DNA of 59,494 nucleotides from Treponema sp. (GTDB taxonomy: Bacteria > Spirochaetota > Spirochaetia > Treponematales > Breznakiellaceae). Both the position numbers and the translations under genes were made by a program. The stretch spans positions 1 through 59,494 of the forward strand of contig JAISBN010000103.1 of assembly GCA_031266175.1 (NCBI GenBank), written 5' to 3'. Positions 14,042-23,353 of the stretch are shown here, piece by piece. Under the pieces are notes generated by a model. That model ran no database searches. It saw only the letters and a program-made list of their open reading frames with translations, and was not told the DNA's origin. Position 1 is the stretch's first letter, and each line of letters opens with the position of its first letter.

Positions 14042-14965
14042 TTAAGCGGACGGCTGACCGGCCCCTTCCGGGTGCAGGTACTTTTTCCACTCCGAAGGGG
14101 CTATACCGGTTTTGTTCTTGAAAAGCCGGGAAAAATAGTACTGATCTTCAAAGCCAAGACTAAAAGACACCTCTTTTACCGAGACGTTCTCATCTTCAAG
14201 AAGATGTCCGGCCCGGTGAATTTTCAGCTGGATAAAGTACTGGTAGGGGGTCATTGCCGTGTAGGTTTTAAATATCTCGTTAAAGCGGGAGGGGCTTAAG
14301 CCCAATTCCGCCGAAATATCCGTCAGATTGAGGATGCTTTCCACCCGGGAACCCATAAGGCGCTTTGCCTTTTCCACAATAGTCTGGTAGTGATTGGGCT
14401 TTTTGCCCCGCCTTTCATGGGTAAGGATCTCCGCCAGAATGTACAGTATCCCCGAACAGGCCCGAAGCTGGTAAAGGGGCTGTTGGGTCCGCACTTCTTC
14501 AAGGATCCGGTTATAGGCGGTAATAAAATCGTCCCGTATGCCGATGTCGAAAAAGATATGCTGGGGGCTGATGATCCCCTCAACAAGCATCCGGGTAAAA
14601 TAATCGCCCTTAAAACCCGCCCAGTATTCCTGCCAGCCTATCTCGAATACCGGTTTATAGGAATGTTTCATCCCCGGCAGTATCAGTATAAAGGAACCCG
14701 GTTTTACCTGGTAACTGCGATCATCGGCGTTAAAAACGCCCTCTCCTTCGGTAATGTACACGGTCTGGAAATCGGGCAGTATACGACCCTCCGCCACAGG
14801 ACGGAAGGGAGCGGGATGGGCCTCTTTATTGGGGGGATATACGACACGGGGAGGAATACTGTTATTGCCCGCGGTAGTACAGATTACCCCCAGCTTTTCA
14901 TCTTCCTCGCTTACCGGTAAGTAGTGAAAGATAGAATCCTGTTTCTCCGGGGATTTTGTCTGCAT
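14042..14965 (-). CDS. AraC-family transcriptional regulator of the sugar operon
   Basis: This 307-residue protein has an N-terminal cupin-type effector domain (about 60-160; QVKPGSFILILPGMKHSY) and a C-terminal double helix-turn-helix (about 205-300; LTDISAELGLSPSRFNEIFK and VSFSLGFEDQYYFSRLFKNK). It is divergent from the isomerase-ABC operon, so it most likely activates that operon in response to the transported sugar. Start ATG 14965 lacks a Shine-Dalgarno and follows a -10 box by 5 nt. Confidence 0.92.
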   Translation of the reverse strand: MQTKSPEKQDSIFHYLPVSEEDEKLGVICTTAGNNSIPPRVVYPPNKEAHPAPFRPVAEGRILPDFQTVYITEGEGVFNADDRSYQVKPGSFILILPGMKHSYKPVFEIGWQEYWAGFKGDYFTRMLVEGIISPQHIFFDIGIRDDFITAYNRILEEVRTQQPLYQLRACSGILYILAEILTHERRGKKPNHYQTIVEKAKRLMGSRVESILNLTDISAELGLSPSRFNEIFKTYTAMTPYQYFIQLKIHRAGHLLEDENVSVKEVSFSLGFEDQYYFSRLFKNKTGIAPSEWKKYLHPEGAGQPSA

Positions 14966-14970
14966 AGTCT

Positions 14971-14999
14971 ATAATAAACGGTTTTGTCCATTATCACAA
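14971..14999 (-). promoter_or_regulatory. promoter of the AraC-family gene, predicted leaderless
   Basis: TTGTGA (14999-14994), 17-nt spacer, TATTAT (14976-14971), then 5 nt to ATG 14965. Confidence 0.55.
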
Positions 15000-15011
15000 G
15001 AAAAAAATCCA

Positions 15012-15040
15012 TTACCGGCCGGGAGTTTTCGGGATATAAT
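15012..15040 (+). promoter_or_regulatory. promoter of the sugar isomerase-ABC operon
   Basis: TTACCG (15012-15017), 17-nt spacer, consensus TATAAT (15035-15040). The start is expected near 15047, leaving a leader of about 9 nt with GGGG before ATG 15056. The weak -35 box fits activation by the divergent AraC protein. Confidence 0.6.
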
Positions 15041-15055
15041 CTTTATGGGGTATGT

Positions 15056-16489
15056 ATGGATAAGCAAGAGACTGGTAAAGTTCGAATCGGTTTATTGGGG
15101 ATAGGGCTGGATACCTACTGGGCCCAATTTAACGGTTTACGGGAACGGCTTACGGGATACCAGAAGTCCATTGCCGAAAAACTGGGCGGTTTTGGCTGCG
15201 ATGTAGCCGATGCGGGGCTGGTAGATAACGCCGATAAAGCCCGGGAGGCGGCGGAATTCTTCCGCGAGCGCCGGGTAGAAGCGGTTTTTTTGTATGTTTC
15301 AACCTACGCCCTGTCCCATACGGTGCTTCCCGTAGCCCGGGAGGCTGGCGTCCCCGTGATAATCCTGAATCTCCAGCCCGTACCGGCGATCGACTATAAT
15401 TCCTTTAATTCCCTGGGGGACAGGGGCCTTATGACCGGTGAATGGCTTGCCCACTGTCAAGCCTGCGCGGCGCCGGAAATAGCCAATGTTTTTAACAAGG
15501 GCGGGATCAAATACGACCTGGTTACCGGCTGGCTGGAAGACGAAAAAGCCTGGGACGAAATAGCCCAATGGTGCGATGCAGTCAGGGTGCGCTCCCTCCT
15601 TTCCGGGGTCCGGGTGGGGATACTGGGGCACTATTACTGCGGCATGCTTGATGTGTATACTGATATAACAGGATTGGCTTCGGATTTCGGCTGCCATTTT
15701 GAACTGCTCGAAATGGATTATCTGAAGACCCTGTGGGATACGGTCGGCGGGGAAGAGGTCGCCGCCAAGCGCAGGCAGTTTGAGGCGGAATTTGCGGTGT
15801 CCGGGGAATGTGAGGCCGCGGAACTGGACCGGGCCGCCAAAACTTCCTGCGCCCTGGATAAACTGACGGCGGCCCGGCGTTTAGGGGCCATGGCGTATTA
15901 TTATGAAGGACAAAGCGGTAGCGGCCATGAAAATATCGTTACCTCGGTAATTGCGGGGAACACCCTGCTTACCGCCCATCATGTGCCGGTGGCCGGCGAA
16001 TGTGAAGTAAAAAACGTCATTGCCATGAAGATCATGGATCTTTTCGGAGTGGGCGGTTCATTCTCGGAACTGTACGCCATGGATTTTACCGATGATGTGG
16101 TCCTTTGGGGGCACGACGGCCCTGCCCATCCGGCCATAGCCGAAGGGACGGTGGCGCTGGTACCGCTGCCGGTGTACCACGGAAAGCCGGGGAAGGGCCT
16201 TTCCATCCAGATGAGCGTTAAACACGGGCCGGTAACTTTCCTGTCGGTGGTTCAGGGCAGGGACGGCAAGGCTTTTATGCTCTGTGCTGAGGGGGAATCG
16301 GTTCCGGGGCCGGTGCTGCAGATCGGCAATACCAACAGCCGTTACAAATTTTCGCTTCCCGCCCGGGATTTTGTCAATGCCTGGGCAAAGGCGGGGCCGG
16401 CCCATCATTGCGCCATAGGGGTCGGACACATTGCCGGGAAAATGGAAAAGTTCGCCTTCCTGGCGGGCCTGGAATTTGTGCGTATTTAA
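15056..16489 (+). CDS. L-arabinose/L-fucose isomerase family protein
   Basis: This 477-residue cytosolic enzyme is of the AraA/FucI fold. Likely active-site residues are Glu284 (YYYEGQSG), Glu315 (VAGECEVKN), His353 (GHDGPAH) and His450 (AHHCAIGVGH), matching the two Glu and two His that bind Mn2+ in AraA. It should interconvert an aldose and a ketose, probably the sugar brought in by the downstream transporter. The exact sugar is not fixed by sequence, and AraA itself is only distantly similar. Start ATG 15056 is chosen from the promoter position and conserved start; the longer frame to 14984 overlaps the promoter. Confidence 0.8.
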   Translation: MDKQETGKVRIGLLGIGLDTYWAQFNGLRERLTGYQKSIAEKLGGFGCDVADAGLVDNADKAREAAEFFRERRVEAVFLYVSTYALSHTVLPVAREAGVPVIILNLQPVPAIDYNSFNSLGDRGLMTGEWLAHCQACAAPEIANVFNKGGIKYDLVTGWLEDEKAWDEIAQWCDAVRVRSLLSGVRVGILGHYYCGMLDVYTDITGLASDFGCHFELLEMDYLKTLWDTVGGEEVAAKRRQFEAEFAVSGECEAAELDRAAKTSCALDKLTAARRLGAMAYYYEGQSGSGHENIVTSVIAGNTLLTAHHVPVAGECEVKNVIAMKIMDLFGVGGSFSELYAMDFTDDVVLWGHDGPAHPAIAEGTVALVPLPVYHGKPGKGLSIQMSVKHGPVTFLSVVQGRDGKAFMLCAEGESVPGPVLQIGNTNSRYKFSLPARDFVNAWAKAGPAHHCAIGVGHIAGKMEKFAFLAGLEFVRI

Positions 16490-16510
16490 AGCGGGTACAA
16501 GGAGGTCTTT

Positions 16511-18034
16511 GTGGACGCTGAATACATATTACAGCTTAAATCAATTAACAAATCTTTTCCCGGAGTAAGGGTTCTGGAAGATGTTCAGTTTAAGCTTCGT
16601 CCGGGGGAAATTCACGCCCTTATGGGAGAAAACGGCGCGGGAAAGTCTACGCTTATCAAGATTGTTTCCGGCGTTTACCAGCCCGACAACGGCGATATTT
16701 TTTTCAACGGGGAAAAGGTTACCATCAGGTCTCCCCTGAACGCCCAGGCCCTGGGGATTGCCGCGGTACATCAGCATGTAACAAGTTTTCCCGATCTTTC
16801 CGTGGCGGAAAATATCTTTATGGGGCATGAAAAAACACATCCTGTTTTCAAAGTGATCGACTGGAAGCTGATGAACAAGATGGCCAATGAACTTTTGGAA
16901 CAGCTTGACGCCAAGTTCGACAGCCGTGTTCAAATGGGAAACCTTTCCGTTGCCCAGCAGCAGATTGTTGAAATTGCCAAGGCCCTTTCAACCAATACCG
17001 CCGCAAGCCGTACCCGGATCATTATCATGGACGAGCCGACTGCGGCTCTGTCCAACCGGGAAAGTGAAGACCTCTATAAAATTATACGGAACCTTAAGCA
17101 AAAGGGAGTTGCGATTATTTTTATTTCCCATCGTTTTGAAGACATGTACAATATTGCCGACAGGGTTACGGTGATGCGGGACGGCAAGTACATCGATACC
17201 TGGGACGTATCGAAGGTAAACGATCATACCATGGTGATTGCCATGGTTGGCCGGGAAATCGTACAGTTTTTCCCGAAGCGGGAGGTTGTGCCGGGGGAAG
17301 AAATTTTCCGGGTAGAAAACCTTTCCCGGACGGGGTTTTTTAAGGATGTCAGTTTCAATCTGCGCCGGGGAGAAATACTGGCCCTTACAGGCCTTGTGGG
17401 TTCAGGCCGTACCGAGGTCTGCGAGGCGATCTTTGGCGTAACCGACTATGATTCCGGAAAAGTTACCCTGGAGGGAAAAGCCCTTAGGCGGGGGAACCCT
17501 TCGGCGTCGATCAATGCCGGTATAGGCTACCTTCCCGAAGACCGGCACCGGCAGGGACTGGTGCTGCCCTGGGAAATAGCCAAAAACATCTCCCTTGCGG
17601 CGCTGAAAAAATTTGTCCTGCGGGGCTGGCTTAATTTAAGGAAAGAAAATGAATCCGCCAAGGAGCTGGGGGAAAAACTCGGCGTGCGGGCCCTGAGCGT
17701 TCATGACAAGGTATCCACCCTTTCCGGGGGTAATCAGCAGAAGGTGGTTTTTGCCAAACTGCTGAATTCCGACATGAAGGTAATTATCCTGGATGAGCCG
17801 ACCAAGGGCGTGGATGTCGGCGCCAAGACCAGTATTTATGAAATAATGAACGACCTTGCCGCCATGGGTTATGGCATTATCGTGGTGTCGTCGGAAATGC
17901 CCGAGGTACTTGGAATGAGCGATCGGGTGGTAATTATGCGAGAGGGCCGGGTAACGGCGTTCCTGGAAACAAAAGATGTAACCCAGGAGATAATACTGCG
18001 CTATGCCATGCAGGATACGGCGCAGACGGCTTAA
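16511..18034 (+). CDS. sugar ABC transporter ATP-binding protein, two ABC domains
   Basis: This 507-residue protein of the RbsA/MglA/XylG family carries two fused nucleotide-binding domains. The first has Walker A GENGAGKST, signature LSVAQQQ and Walker B IIMDEPTAAL; the second has the degenerate P-loop GLVGSGRTE, signature LSGGNQQKV and Walker B IILDEPTKGV. This asymmetry is normal for the family. It powers import through the two permeases that follow. The start is GTG 16511 behind a strong AAGGAGG, 21 nt after the isomerase stop. Confidence 0.95.
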   Translation: MDAEYILQLKSINKSFPGVRVLEDVQFKLRPGEIHALMGENGAGKSTLIKIVSGVYQPDNGDIFFNGEKVTIRSPLNAQALGIAAVHQHVTSFPDLSVAENIFMGHEKTHPVFKVIDWKLMNKMANELLEQLDAKFDSRVQMGNLSVAQQQIVEIAKALSTNTAASRTRIIIMDEPTAALSNRESEDLYKIIRNLKQKGVAIIFISHRFEDMYNIADRVTVMRDGKYIDTWDVSKVNDHTMVIAMVGREIVQFFPKREVVPGEEIFRVENLSRTGFFKDVSFNLRRGEILALTGLVGSGRTEVCEAIFGVTDYDSGKVTLEGKALRRGNPSASINAGIGYLPEDRHRQGLVLPWEIAKNISLAALKKFVLRGWLNLRKENESAKELGEKLGVRALSVHDKVSTLSGGNQQKVVFAKLLNSDMKVIILDEPTKGVDVGAKTSIYEIMNDLAAMGYGIIVVSSEMPEVLGMSDRVVIMREGRVTAFLETKDVTQEIILRYAMQDTAQTA

Positions 18035-18045
18035 GGGGAGATTCT

Positions 18046-19038
18046 ATGGAAAAGGGAAACGCAGTACCGTTTACCGAACGCTTTAGGGAACTGGGACTTA
18101 TCATCTTTATCGTTATCATTGCGGTACTGATTCAGATCCGGAATCACGAATTCCTTACTATTGTTAATATCAGGAATATTTTAACCAATACGTCGGTCCT
18201 GGCGATCCTTTCGGTAGGGATGATGATGGTTCTGCTGACCGGCGGCATAGATCTGTCCATAGGGGCTTCCATGGCCTTTACCGGCATGGTTACCGCCCTT
18301 ACGGTAAGCGCCAACCCCGGACTTCCGGTGCCTGTTCTGCTCCTGGAAAGCACCCTCCTTGGGGCGGTTGTGGGTTTAGTTGTGGGCGTTTTGGTAGCGC
18401 GGTTTTCGATACTGCCTATTATTGCAAGCCTTGGCCTGATGAATGTCATGCGGGGCCTTACCTATGTAGTATCCGGGGGAGCCTGGGTCAGCGCCTACCA
18501 GATGCCCGCGCACTTTAAAGCTTTTGCCACCGGAACGGTGCTGGGCGTTAACAACCTGATTATCGTTGCGATAATTGTGAATGTGCTCTTTTATTTTTTT
18601 ATCAATTATACCAGGACCGGCAGGCGGATCTATGCCGTTGGTTCCAGCCCCGAGGCGGCGGCGATCGTGGGGCTTCCGGCAAAGCGGATTGTCCTTTTGG
18701 TGTATGTCCTCATGGGCGCCCTGGCGGGTCTTGCCGGCATACTCTGGGTATCCAAGTATGCCTCTGCCCAGGGGGATACGGCAGCCGGTTATGAGATGAA
18801 TGTTATCGCTTCCTGCGTACTTGGGGGTGTCAGCGTATCGGGGGGGCGCGGCAAGGTTTTTGGACTGCTCCTGGGGGTAGTGCTTTTTGGCATCCTAGCC
18901 AATGCCCTGCCTTTGATCAACGTGTCTCCGTTTTGGCAGCAGGCCATACAGGGTTTTGTGATTCTTTTTGCGATCATCACAAACGTCATCATCAAGCGCA
19001 ATAATGACCGGGCAGTACTGTACCGCCGGGTAATATAG
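18046..19038 (+). CDS. sugar ABC transporter permease 1
   Basis: This 330-residue membrane protein of the RbsC/XylH family has about eight to ten helices. GGIDLSIGASMAFTG and the cytoplasmic loop YAVGSSPEAAAIVGLPAKRI, near the ATPase contact, are typical. It forms half of the channel with the next gene. It starts 12 nt after the ATPase stop behind AAGGGGAG. Confidence 0.95.
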   Translation: MEKGNAVPFTERFRELGLIIFIVIIAVLIQIRNHEFLTIVNIRNILTNTSVLAILSVGMMMVLLTGGIDLSIGASMAFTGMVTALTVSANPGLPVPVLLLESTLLGAVVGLVVGVLVARFSILPIIASLGLMNVMRGLTYVVSGGAWVSAYQMPAHFKAFATGTVLGVNNLIIVAIIVNVLFYFFINYTRTGRRIYAVGSSPEAAAIVGLPAKRIVLLVYVLMGALAGLAGILWVSKYASAQGDTAAGYEMNVIASCVLGGVSVSGGRGKVFGLLLGVVLFGILANALPLINVSPFWQQAIQGFVILFAIITNVIIKRNNDRAVLYRRVI

Positions 19039-19047
19039 GAGCTTCCC

Positions 19048-20031
19048 GTGAATAAAAGAACCCTGCAGATAAAAAAACCCTGGAACCTTAGGGCATTTCT
19101 TTTTCAGTGGGAATGGCTGCTGATAGTAATATTTATCCTTATACAGATTATCAACAGTTCTATTTCTCCTTATTACCTTGATAAAAACACGTTTTTCATC
19201 GCCCCCAGAATTTTTCTGGATAAGGCGTTTATCGTTCTTCCCATGATGTTTGTGATCATCCTGGGGAATATTGATATTTCCGTAGCTTCCAATGTTGCCC
19301 TTACCTCGGTACTAATGGCGGTTCTCTACAACGCGGGGCTTCCTATGTCCCTGGCCATTGCCGCGGCCCTTGTTATCGGGACAGCCCTGGGGGGCTTTAA
19401 CGGGCTTTTGCAGATCCGGTTTCCTGAACTGCCGGCGATGATCATCACCCTTTCTACCATGACCATTTACCGGGGACTGGCCTACGTGATCCTTCAGGAC
19501 CAGGCCGCGGGGGGCTTTCCCAAATGGTTCGATTTTTTTGCCTGGGGACAGATAGGACCCTTTCCCTTTATCTCCATCGTGTTTGTCATAGCGGCGCTGA
19601 TTTTTGGCCTTTTGCTTCACCGTACAAGCTTTGGCCGTGTTCTCTACGGAATGGGCAATAATCTTACCGCCTGTAAGTACTCGGGGATAAACATAAACCG
19701 GGTCCTGCTTATTGTAAGCCTTCTTACGGGGTTTATGTCGGCGGTCTGCGCTATCTTTCTTACTTCCCGCATGGGAAGTACCAGGCCCAATGTGGCCCAG
19801 GGTTACGAGCTGGACGTGATTGCCATGGTGGTTCTTGGCGGCGTAAGTACCTCCGGGGGAACCGGACGCATTGCCGGACCCCTTTTGGCGATCTTTATTA
19901 TAGGGTTTTTAAATTACGGACTGGGACTTGTTAACGCGTCGGCGCAGGTGATCCTGGTTGTATTGGGGTTGCTCCTGGTTCTTTCGGTTCTGGTGATGAA
20001 CCTTCGTATTTCGGGTAGACGGTCCGTGTAG
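19048..20031 (+). CDS. sugar ABC transporter permease 2
   Basis: This 327-residue membrane protein belongs to the same family as its upstream neighbour. It has GNIDISVASNVALTS in the substrate-path helix and YGMGNNLTACKYSGININR in the ATPase-contact loop. Two different permeases plus one double ATPase is the arrangement of rhamnose (RhaP/RhaQ) and autoinducer-2 (LsrC/LsrD) importers rather than the single RbsC type. The start is GTG 19048 behind AGGAG. Confidence 0.94.
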   Translation: MNKRTLQIKKPWNLRAFLFQWEWLLIVIFILIQIINSSISPYYLDKNTFFIAPRIFLDKAFIVLPMMFVIILGNIDISVASNVALTSVLMAVLYNAGLPMSLAIAAALVIGTALGGFNGLLQIRFPELPAMIITLSTMTIYRGLAYVILQDQAAGGFPKWFDFFAWGQIGPFPFISIVFVIAALIFGLLLHRTSFGRVLYGMGNNLTACKYSGININRVLLIVSLLTGFMSAVCAIFLTSRMGSTRPNVAQGYELDVIAMVVLGGVSTSGGTGRIAGPLLAIFIIGFLNYGLGLVNASAQVILVVLGLLLVLSVLVMNLRISGRRSV

Positions 20032-20062
20032 TACGGACTAATTATAGATTAGGAGGAAGAAG

Positions 20063-21094
20063 ATGAAAACAATGAAAAAAGTGCTGCCGCTTTTAATGCT
20101 TGCAGTACTTGGGCTGGTTCTGCTGGGAGCATGTAAACCAAAGCCCGCGGAGACGGCGGTCAGCAATCAGTATGCTATCGTGTTCAAGAGTACGGGGAAC
20201 CCCTACGGCGAACGGCAGATGGGCGGCTTCGAAAACGGCATCCAGGAACAGGGCTTTGAAGCGATCCTCAGGGCGCCTGATCTTCCCACCGCGGAAGCCC
20301 AGATCCAGATGATCGAACAGCTTATTGCCCAGCATGTGGCGGCGATTTGTATTGTCGGCAACGACTTTGACGCGCTTCAGCCGGTTTTAAGCAACGCCAT
20401 GAGCCAGGGGATTAAGGTATTTTCTCTGGACTCTTCGGTTAACCCCGCCAGCCGCATGACCCACGTTAACCAGGCGGACTCTGAAAAGATAGGCCAGACA
20501 CTGGTAGAGGCGGCTTATGATCTTGCCGGCGGCAGCGGCGAATTTGCCATTCTTTCCGCCACAAGCCAGGCGTCAAACCAGAACCTCTGGATCGACTACA
20601 TGAAAAAAGAACTGGAAAAACCCCAGTATGCTAACCTGAACCTGGTTAAGATAGCTTACGGCGACGACCTCCGGGATAAGTCAACCTCGGAAACCGAAGC
20701 CCTCATTGCGAGCTATCCCAACCTTAAGGTTATTGTAGCTCCCACCACCGTAGGTATCGCCGCAGCCGCCAAGGTTACCACCGACAGGGGTCTTATAGGC
20801 AAGGTACACGTTACCGGCCTTGGACTGCCTTCGGAAATGGCCGACTACATTGACAACGGAGCATGCCCCTACATGTACCTGTGGAATCCTATTGATGTAG
20901 GATATCTGGGCGCTTATGTCGGTACCGCCCTGACAAAGGGGACAATTGCCGGTAATGAGGGAGAGACTTTTAGCGCCGGACGGCTTGGCAGTTATACCAT
21001 CACCAAGGCTCCTGACGGCGGAACCGAAGTGCTCCTTGGCCCTCCCTTTAAGTTTGAACCTTCCAACATCAGTGATTGGAAGAGCGTGTATTGA
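20063..21094 (+). CDS. sugar-binding lipoprotein, RhaS-like
   Basis: This 343-residue periplasmic-binding-fold protein is anchored by a lipobox (LGAC, Cys24). The substrate-binding fold covers about 35-335. Segments such as GLGLPSEMADYIDNGACPYMYLWNPIDVGYL recall rhamnose-binding RhaS and LsrB more than ribose-binding RbsB. I infer a rhamnose-like deoxyhexose, a pentose, or an autoinducer-like furanose as ligand. It is the last gene of the operon, behind AGGAGGAAG, followed by a terminator. Confidence 0.92.
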   Translation: MKTMKKVLPLLMLAVLGLVLLGACKPKPAETAVSNQYAIVFKSTGNPYGERQMGGFENGIQEQGFEAILRAPDLPTAEAQIQMIEQLIAQHVAAICIVGNDFDALQPVLSNAMSQGIKVFSLDSSVNPASRMTHVNQADSEKIGQTLVEAAYDLAGGSGEFAILSATSQASNQNLWIDYMKKELEKPQYANLNLVKIAYGDDLRDKSTSETEALIASYPNLKVIVAPTTVGIAAAAKVTTDRGLIGKVHVTGLGLPSEMADYIDNGACPYMYLWNPIDVGYLGAYVGTALTKGTIAGNEGETFSAGRLGSYTITKAPDGGTEVLLGPPFKFEPSNISDWKSVY

Positions 21095-21159
21095 TGGCAA
21101 GGTTAAGAGGCGATTTCAAAATAACCGTTTTGAAGTAGTCTGAGAAACTTCCTTAAAAA

Positions 21160-21204
21160 AACTGCCCGAAAGCCTTCGGGTTTTCGGACAGTTCTTGCGT
21201 TTTT
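21160..21204 (+). terminator. Rho-independent terminator of the sugar operon
   Basis: AACTG-CCCGAAA-GCC pairs with GG-GTTTTCGG-ACAGTT around a TTC loop (21160-21193), followed by a short T run at 21200-21204. A second small hairpin, TTTCCGG-TTT-CCGGAAA (21216-21232), may serve the convergent gene on the other strand. Confidence 0.8.
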
Positions 21205-21265
21205 ATGGTTTGATTTTTCCGGTTTCCGGAAAGACTATGTCAAGCGTATCACAACGTGTCCGTGG

Positions 21266-22738
21266 TCAGTATCCTTTTTCCTTAAGTTCCGCCACCATGC
21301 GGATATAGTACTCTATCACGTCAAAACCCCGGTAATCGGTTCGTTTCAGATCGATGATGTCCCCGTGGGAAATGCCCTGCCCGGTTTCCGATTCCACGGT
21401 GCCCCGAAATTCCCCCCATACGGCGGAGGCGGTGCTCACCAGGCCGTCGTTATCCCCTTCCAGGGGCTTGATAAGGCGGTAGGTCAGGGACAAAAGCGGA
21501 TCGCTGGAAGCGCTTTTCATCCGGCTCATAAAGCTTTGATAATATACCCCCGGAACATCGGGAACGGTTTTGTTGAATTCTTCGCTGCTCACGGTGGCAA
21601 ATTGACGGGTGGCGGTATAGAAATTGGGGTTTTTATCCCCCAGGCGGCGAAAGGTTCCGTCAAAGCATTTTGCCGTAAAGCGGTAAACCCAGTCGGGGAG
21701 GGCACAGGCCCGGTCCACAAAACGGCAGCCCCGGTGGGGCGTGCTGACGGTAGTCAGGGATGCCACCTTGTCCGCCATGCCCAGGACGCTTATCGCGTAG
21801 CGGGAATCCAGGCCCCCCTTGGAATGGGCAATAATGTTGACCTTTTCCGCCCCCGTTTCTTCCAGTACCGCCAGAATCCTGTCCCGTAAATCCCCGGCGT
21901 TATCCGCCACGGTTCCCACCGCTTCCTGGCTGCCGTAATACACCGCAGCCCCATTACGGATAAGTTCCCGGGGTATACGTCCCCAGTAGTTAAAGTACTT
22001 AAGATCCCGGAAGAGTATTCCGTGGACCATCACCAGGGGATACCTGGTTTTGCAGATATCCTTTTCCACCCTGACAAGGTGAAGATTCGCTTTGTAAAGG
22101 GCAAAATCGTATTCTTCGTATACCAGACGGCAGGCGTACAAAAGGACAATGACGTTCAGCGGCGGGATCCACATGGTAAGGAGGATGATGATACGCCGGA
22201 ACAGGCCAAGCCGTTTGGAGGTACAGAAGATCCTGACGATGCCGTTTCCCAGGATAAAAAACGCTGTTAGAATCCCGTACACGGCGTTACCGATAAATAC
22301 GGCGTTAGGGATTTCCCCGCTCCGCCGCAGCAGAAGCCAGCTTGCCGTCAGCAGGGGAAGTTCCAGTATCACCGCCCAAAGCCCCGCGTATACCAGAAAC
22401 CGTCCGCCTATCATCACCGAAAGCCGGAACCGCCCCGCCCGGTCAAGGAACGACCCTTCTTTTTTAAGGGTCTTTCTTTTGTCCCGGGCGGGGAACACAT
22501 TCAGCCGCACCCATACATAAAAGATACAGATCCCCGCCCAGGCCAGAGAAGCGACGCGGAGGGGAACGGGAAAGCCGGCGGGATTAACGCGGTAAAACCA
22601 GAAAGCCCCCAGGGGTATGTTAAGGGCCGCGGGAAGGTACAGCGTTAAGGGAAAGGGATGAAGCAGGTTGATTTTTCCCGTACCGTCCAGAACAAGCAGT
22701 ATGCCCGCCGCGGCCAGGAACAGCATAAAGGGTATCAT
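21266..22738 (-). CDS. membrane-anchored lipase-like alpha/beta hydrolase
   Basis: This 490-residue protein has about five N-terminal membrane helices (1-205) and a C-terminal alpha/beta hydrolase domain. The oxyanion motif PLVMVHG is at 234-240 and the nucleophile Ser306 is in AHSKGG. GDNDGLVSTASA near the end supplies a likely acid (Asp) and SHGDIID the His. The lid and DNDGLVS region resemble true lipases of the Pseudomonas type. It may act on membrane lipids. Start ATG 22738 overlaps the stop of the HD gene by 4 nt (ATGA). Confidence 0.8.
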   Translation of the reverse strand: MIPFMLFLAAAGILLVLDGTGKINLLHPFPLTLYLPAALNIPLGAFWFYRVNPAGFPVPLRVASLAWAGICIFYVWVRLNVFPARDKRKTLKKEGSFLDRAGRFRLSVMIGGRFLVYAGLWAVILELPLLTASWLLLRRSGEIPNAVFIGNAVYGILTAFFILGNGIVRIFCTSKRLGLFRRIIILLTMWIPPLNVIVLLYACRLVYEEYDFALYKANLHLVRVEKDICKTRYPLVMVHGILFRDLKYFNYWGRIPRELIRNGAAVYYGSQEAVGTVADNAGDLRDRILAVLEETGAEKVNIIAHSKGGLDSRYAISVLGMADKVASLTTVSTPHRGCRFVDRACALPDWVYRFTAKCFDGTFRRLGDKNPNFYTATRQFATVSSEEFNKTVPDVPGVYYQSFMSRMKSASSDPLLSLTYRLIKPLEGDNDGLVSTASAVWGEFRGTVESETGQGISHGDIIDLKRTDYRGFDVIEYYIRMVAELKEKGY

Positions 22739-23298
22739 GGCTGGGAATTAACAATGGCTGAAAGATAAAGCCGCCGGGAATGTACCAGGGATTCCAGTTC
22801 CTGAAGCATGTTTTTGTCCACCTCTTCCGCAATGGGATAAATATACCGGACCGTTTCTTCCGTATATCTGGCGATAAATTCGGTATTTACGACAAAGCCC
22901 AGGGAAATCATGTTGGAGATCCGGTCCGCGCATTTAAGAATTTTTGCGTTCCGGGAGCCGGTTTCCCTTACCCTGGTCAGAAAGTCGCTCTTGGTTTCCC
23001 CCGGATTACGGGTTACCTGAAGCACCAAATCGTATACCGCGGGACTTTCATAGTCAATGGAAAGCAGGAGGTTATGGTTAAAGTCGGGAATGTCTTCGAT
23101 AACGTCGTGGACCAGGGCCGCCTTCAGAATTACCGAATCTATGTAGCCGTAGTCGATCAGGGTTGCCATGGTATCGAACTGGTGGCGGAACATATTGCCG
23201 CCCCCTTCCCGGGTCTTCCCGATCAACAAGGTAGCAAGTTGCATATAGGGAGCCAGATAGGTTCCCTTGAGCAGCATCATCTCATAGGAAGTCATGCA
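22735..23298 (-). CDS. HD-domain hydrolase, MESH1/SpoT-hydrolase-like
   Basis: This protein of about 187 residues has the (p)ppGpp-hydrolase signature: His38 (FRHQF), HDVIED at 63-68 (HDxxED) and KCADRISNM, corresponding to the Mn2+ ligands and ED pair of SpoT and of MESH1, which act on ppGpp or NADPH. There is no synthetase, TGS or ACT domain, so it would be a small alarmone hydrolase; other HD substrates remain possible. I choose ATG 23298 (GGGGAAGG in front, conserved sequence starts); ATG 23361 would add 21 unconserved-looking residues and overlap valS. It lies in a valS-HD-lipase operon. Confidence 0.7.
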   Translation of the reverse strand, partial: CMTSYEMMLLKGTYLAPYMQLATLLIGKTREGGGNMFRHQFDTMATLIDYGYIDSVILKAALVHDVIEDIPDFNHNLLLSIDYESPAVYDLVLQVTRNPGETKSDFLTRVRETGSRNAKILKCADRISNMISLGFVVNTEFIARYTEETVRYIYPIAEEVDKNMLQELESLVHSRRLYLSAIVNSQP

Positions 23299-23353
23299 AG
23301 CCTTCCCCTTGTGCGGGCGGAGACCCCGCCGGTATCGAACATGAAACGGCGTT

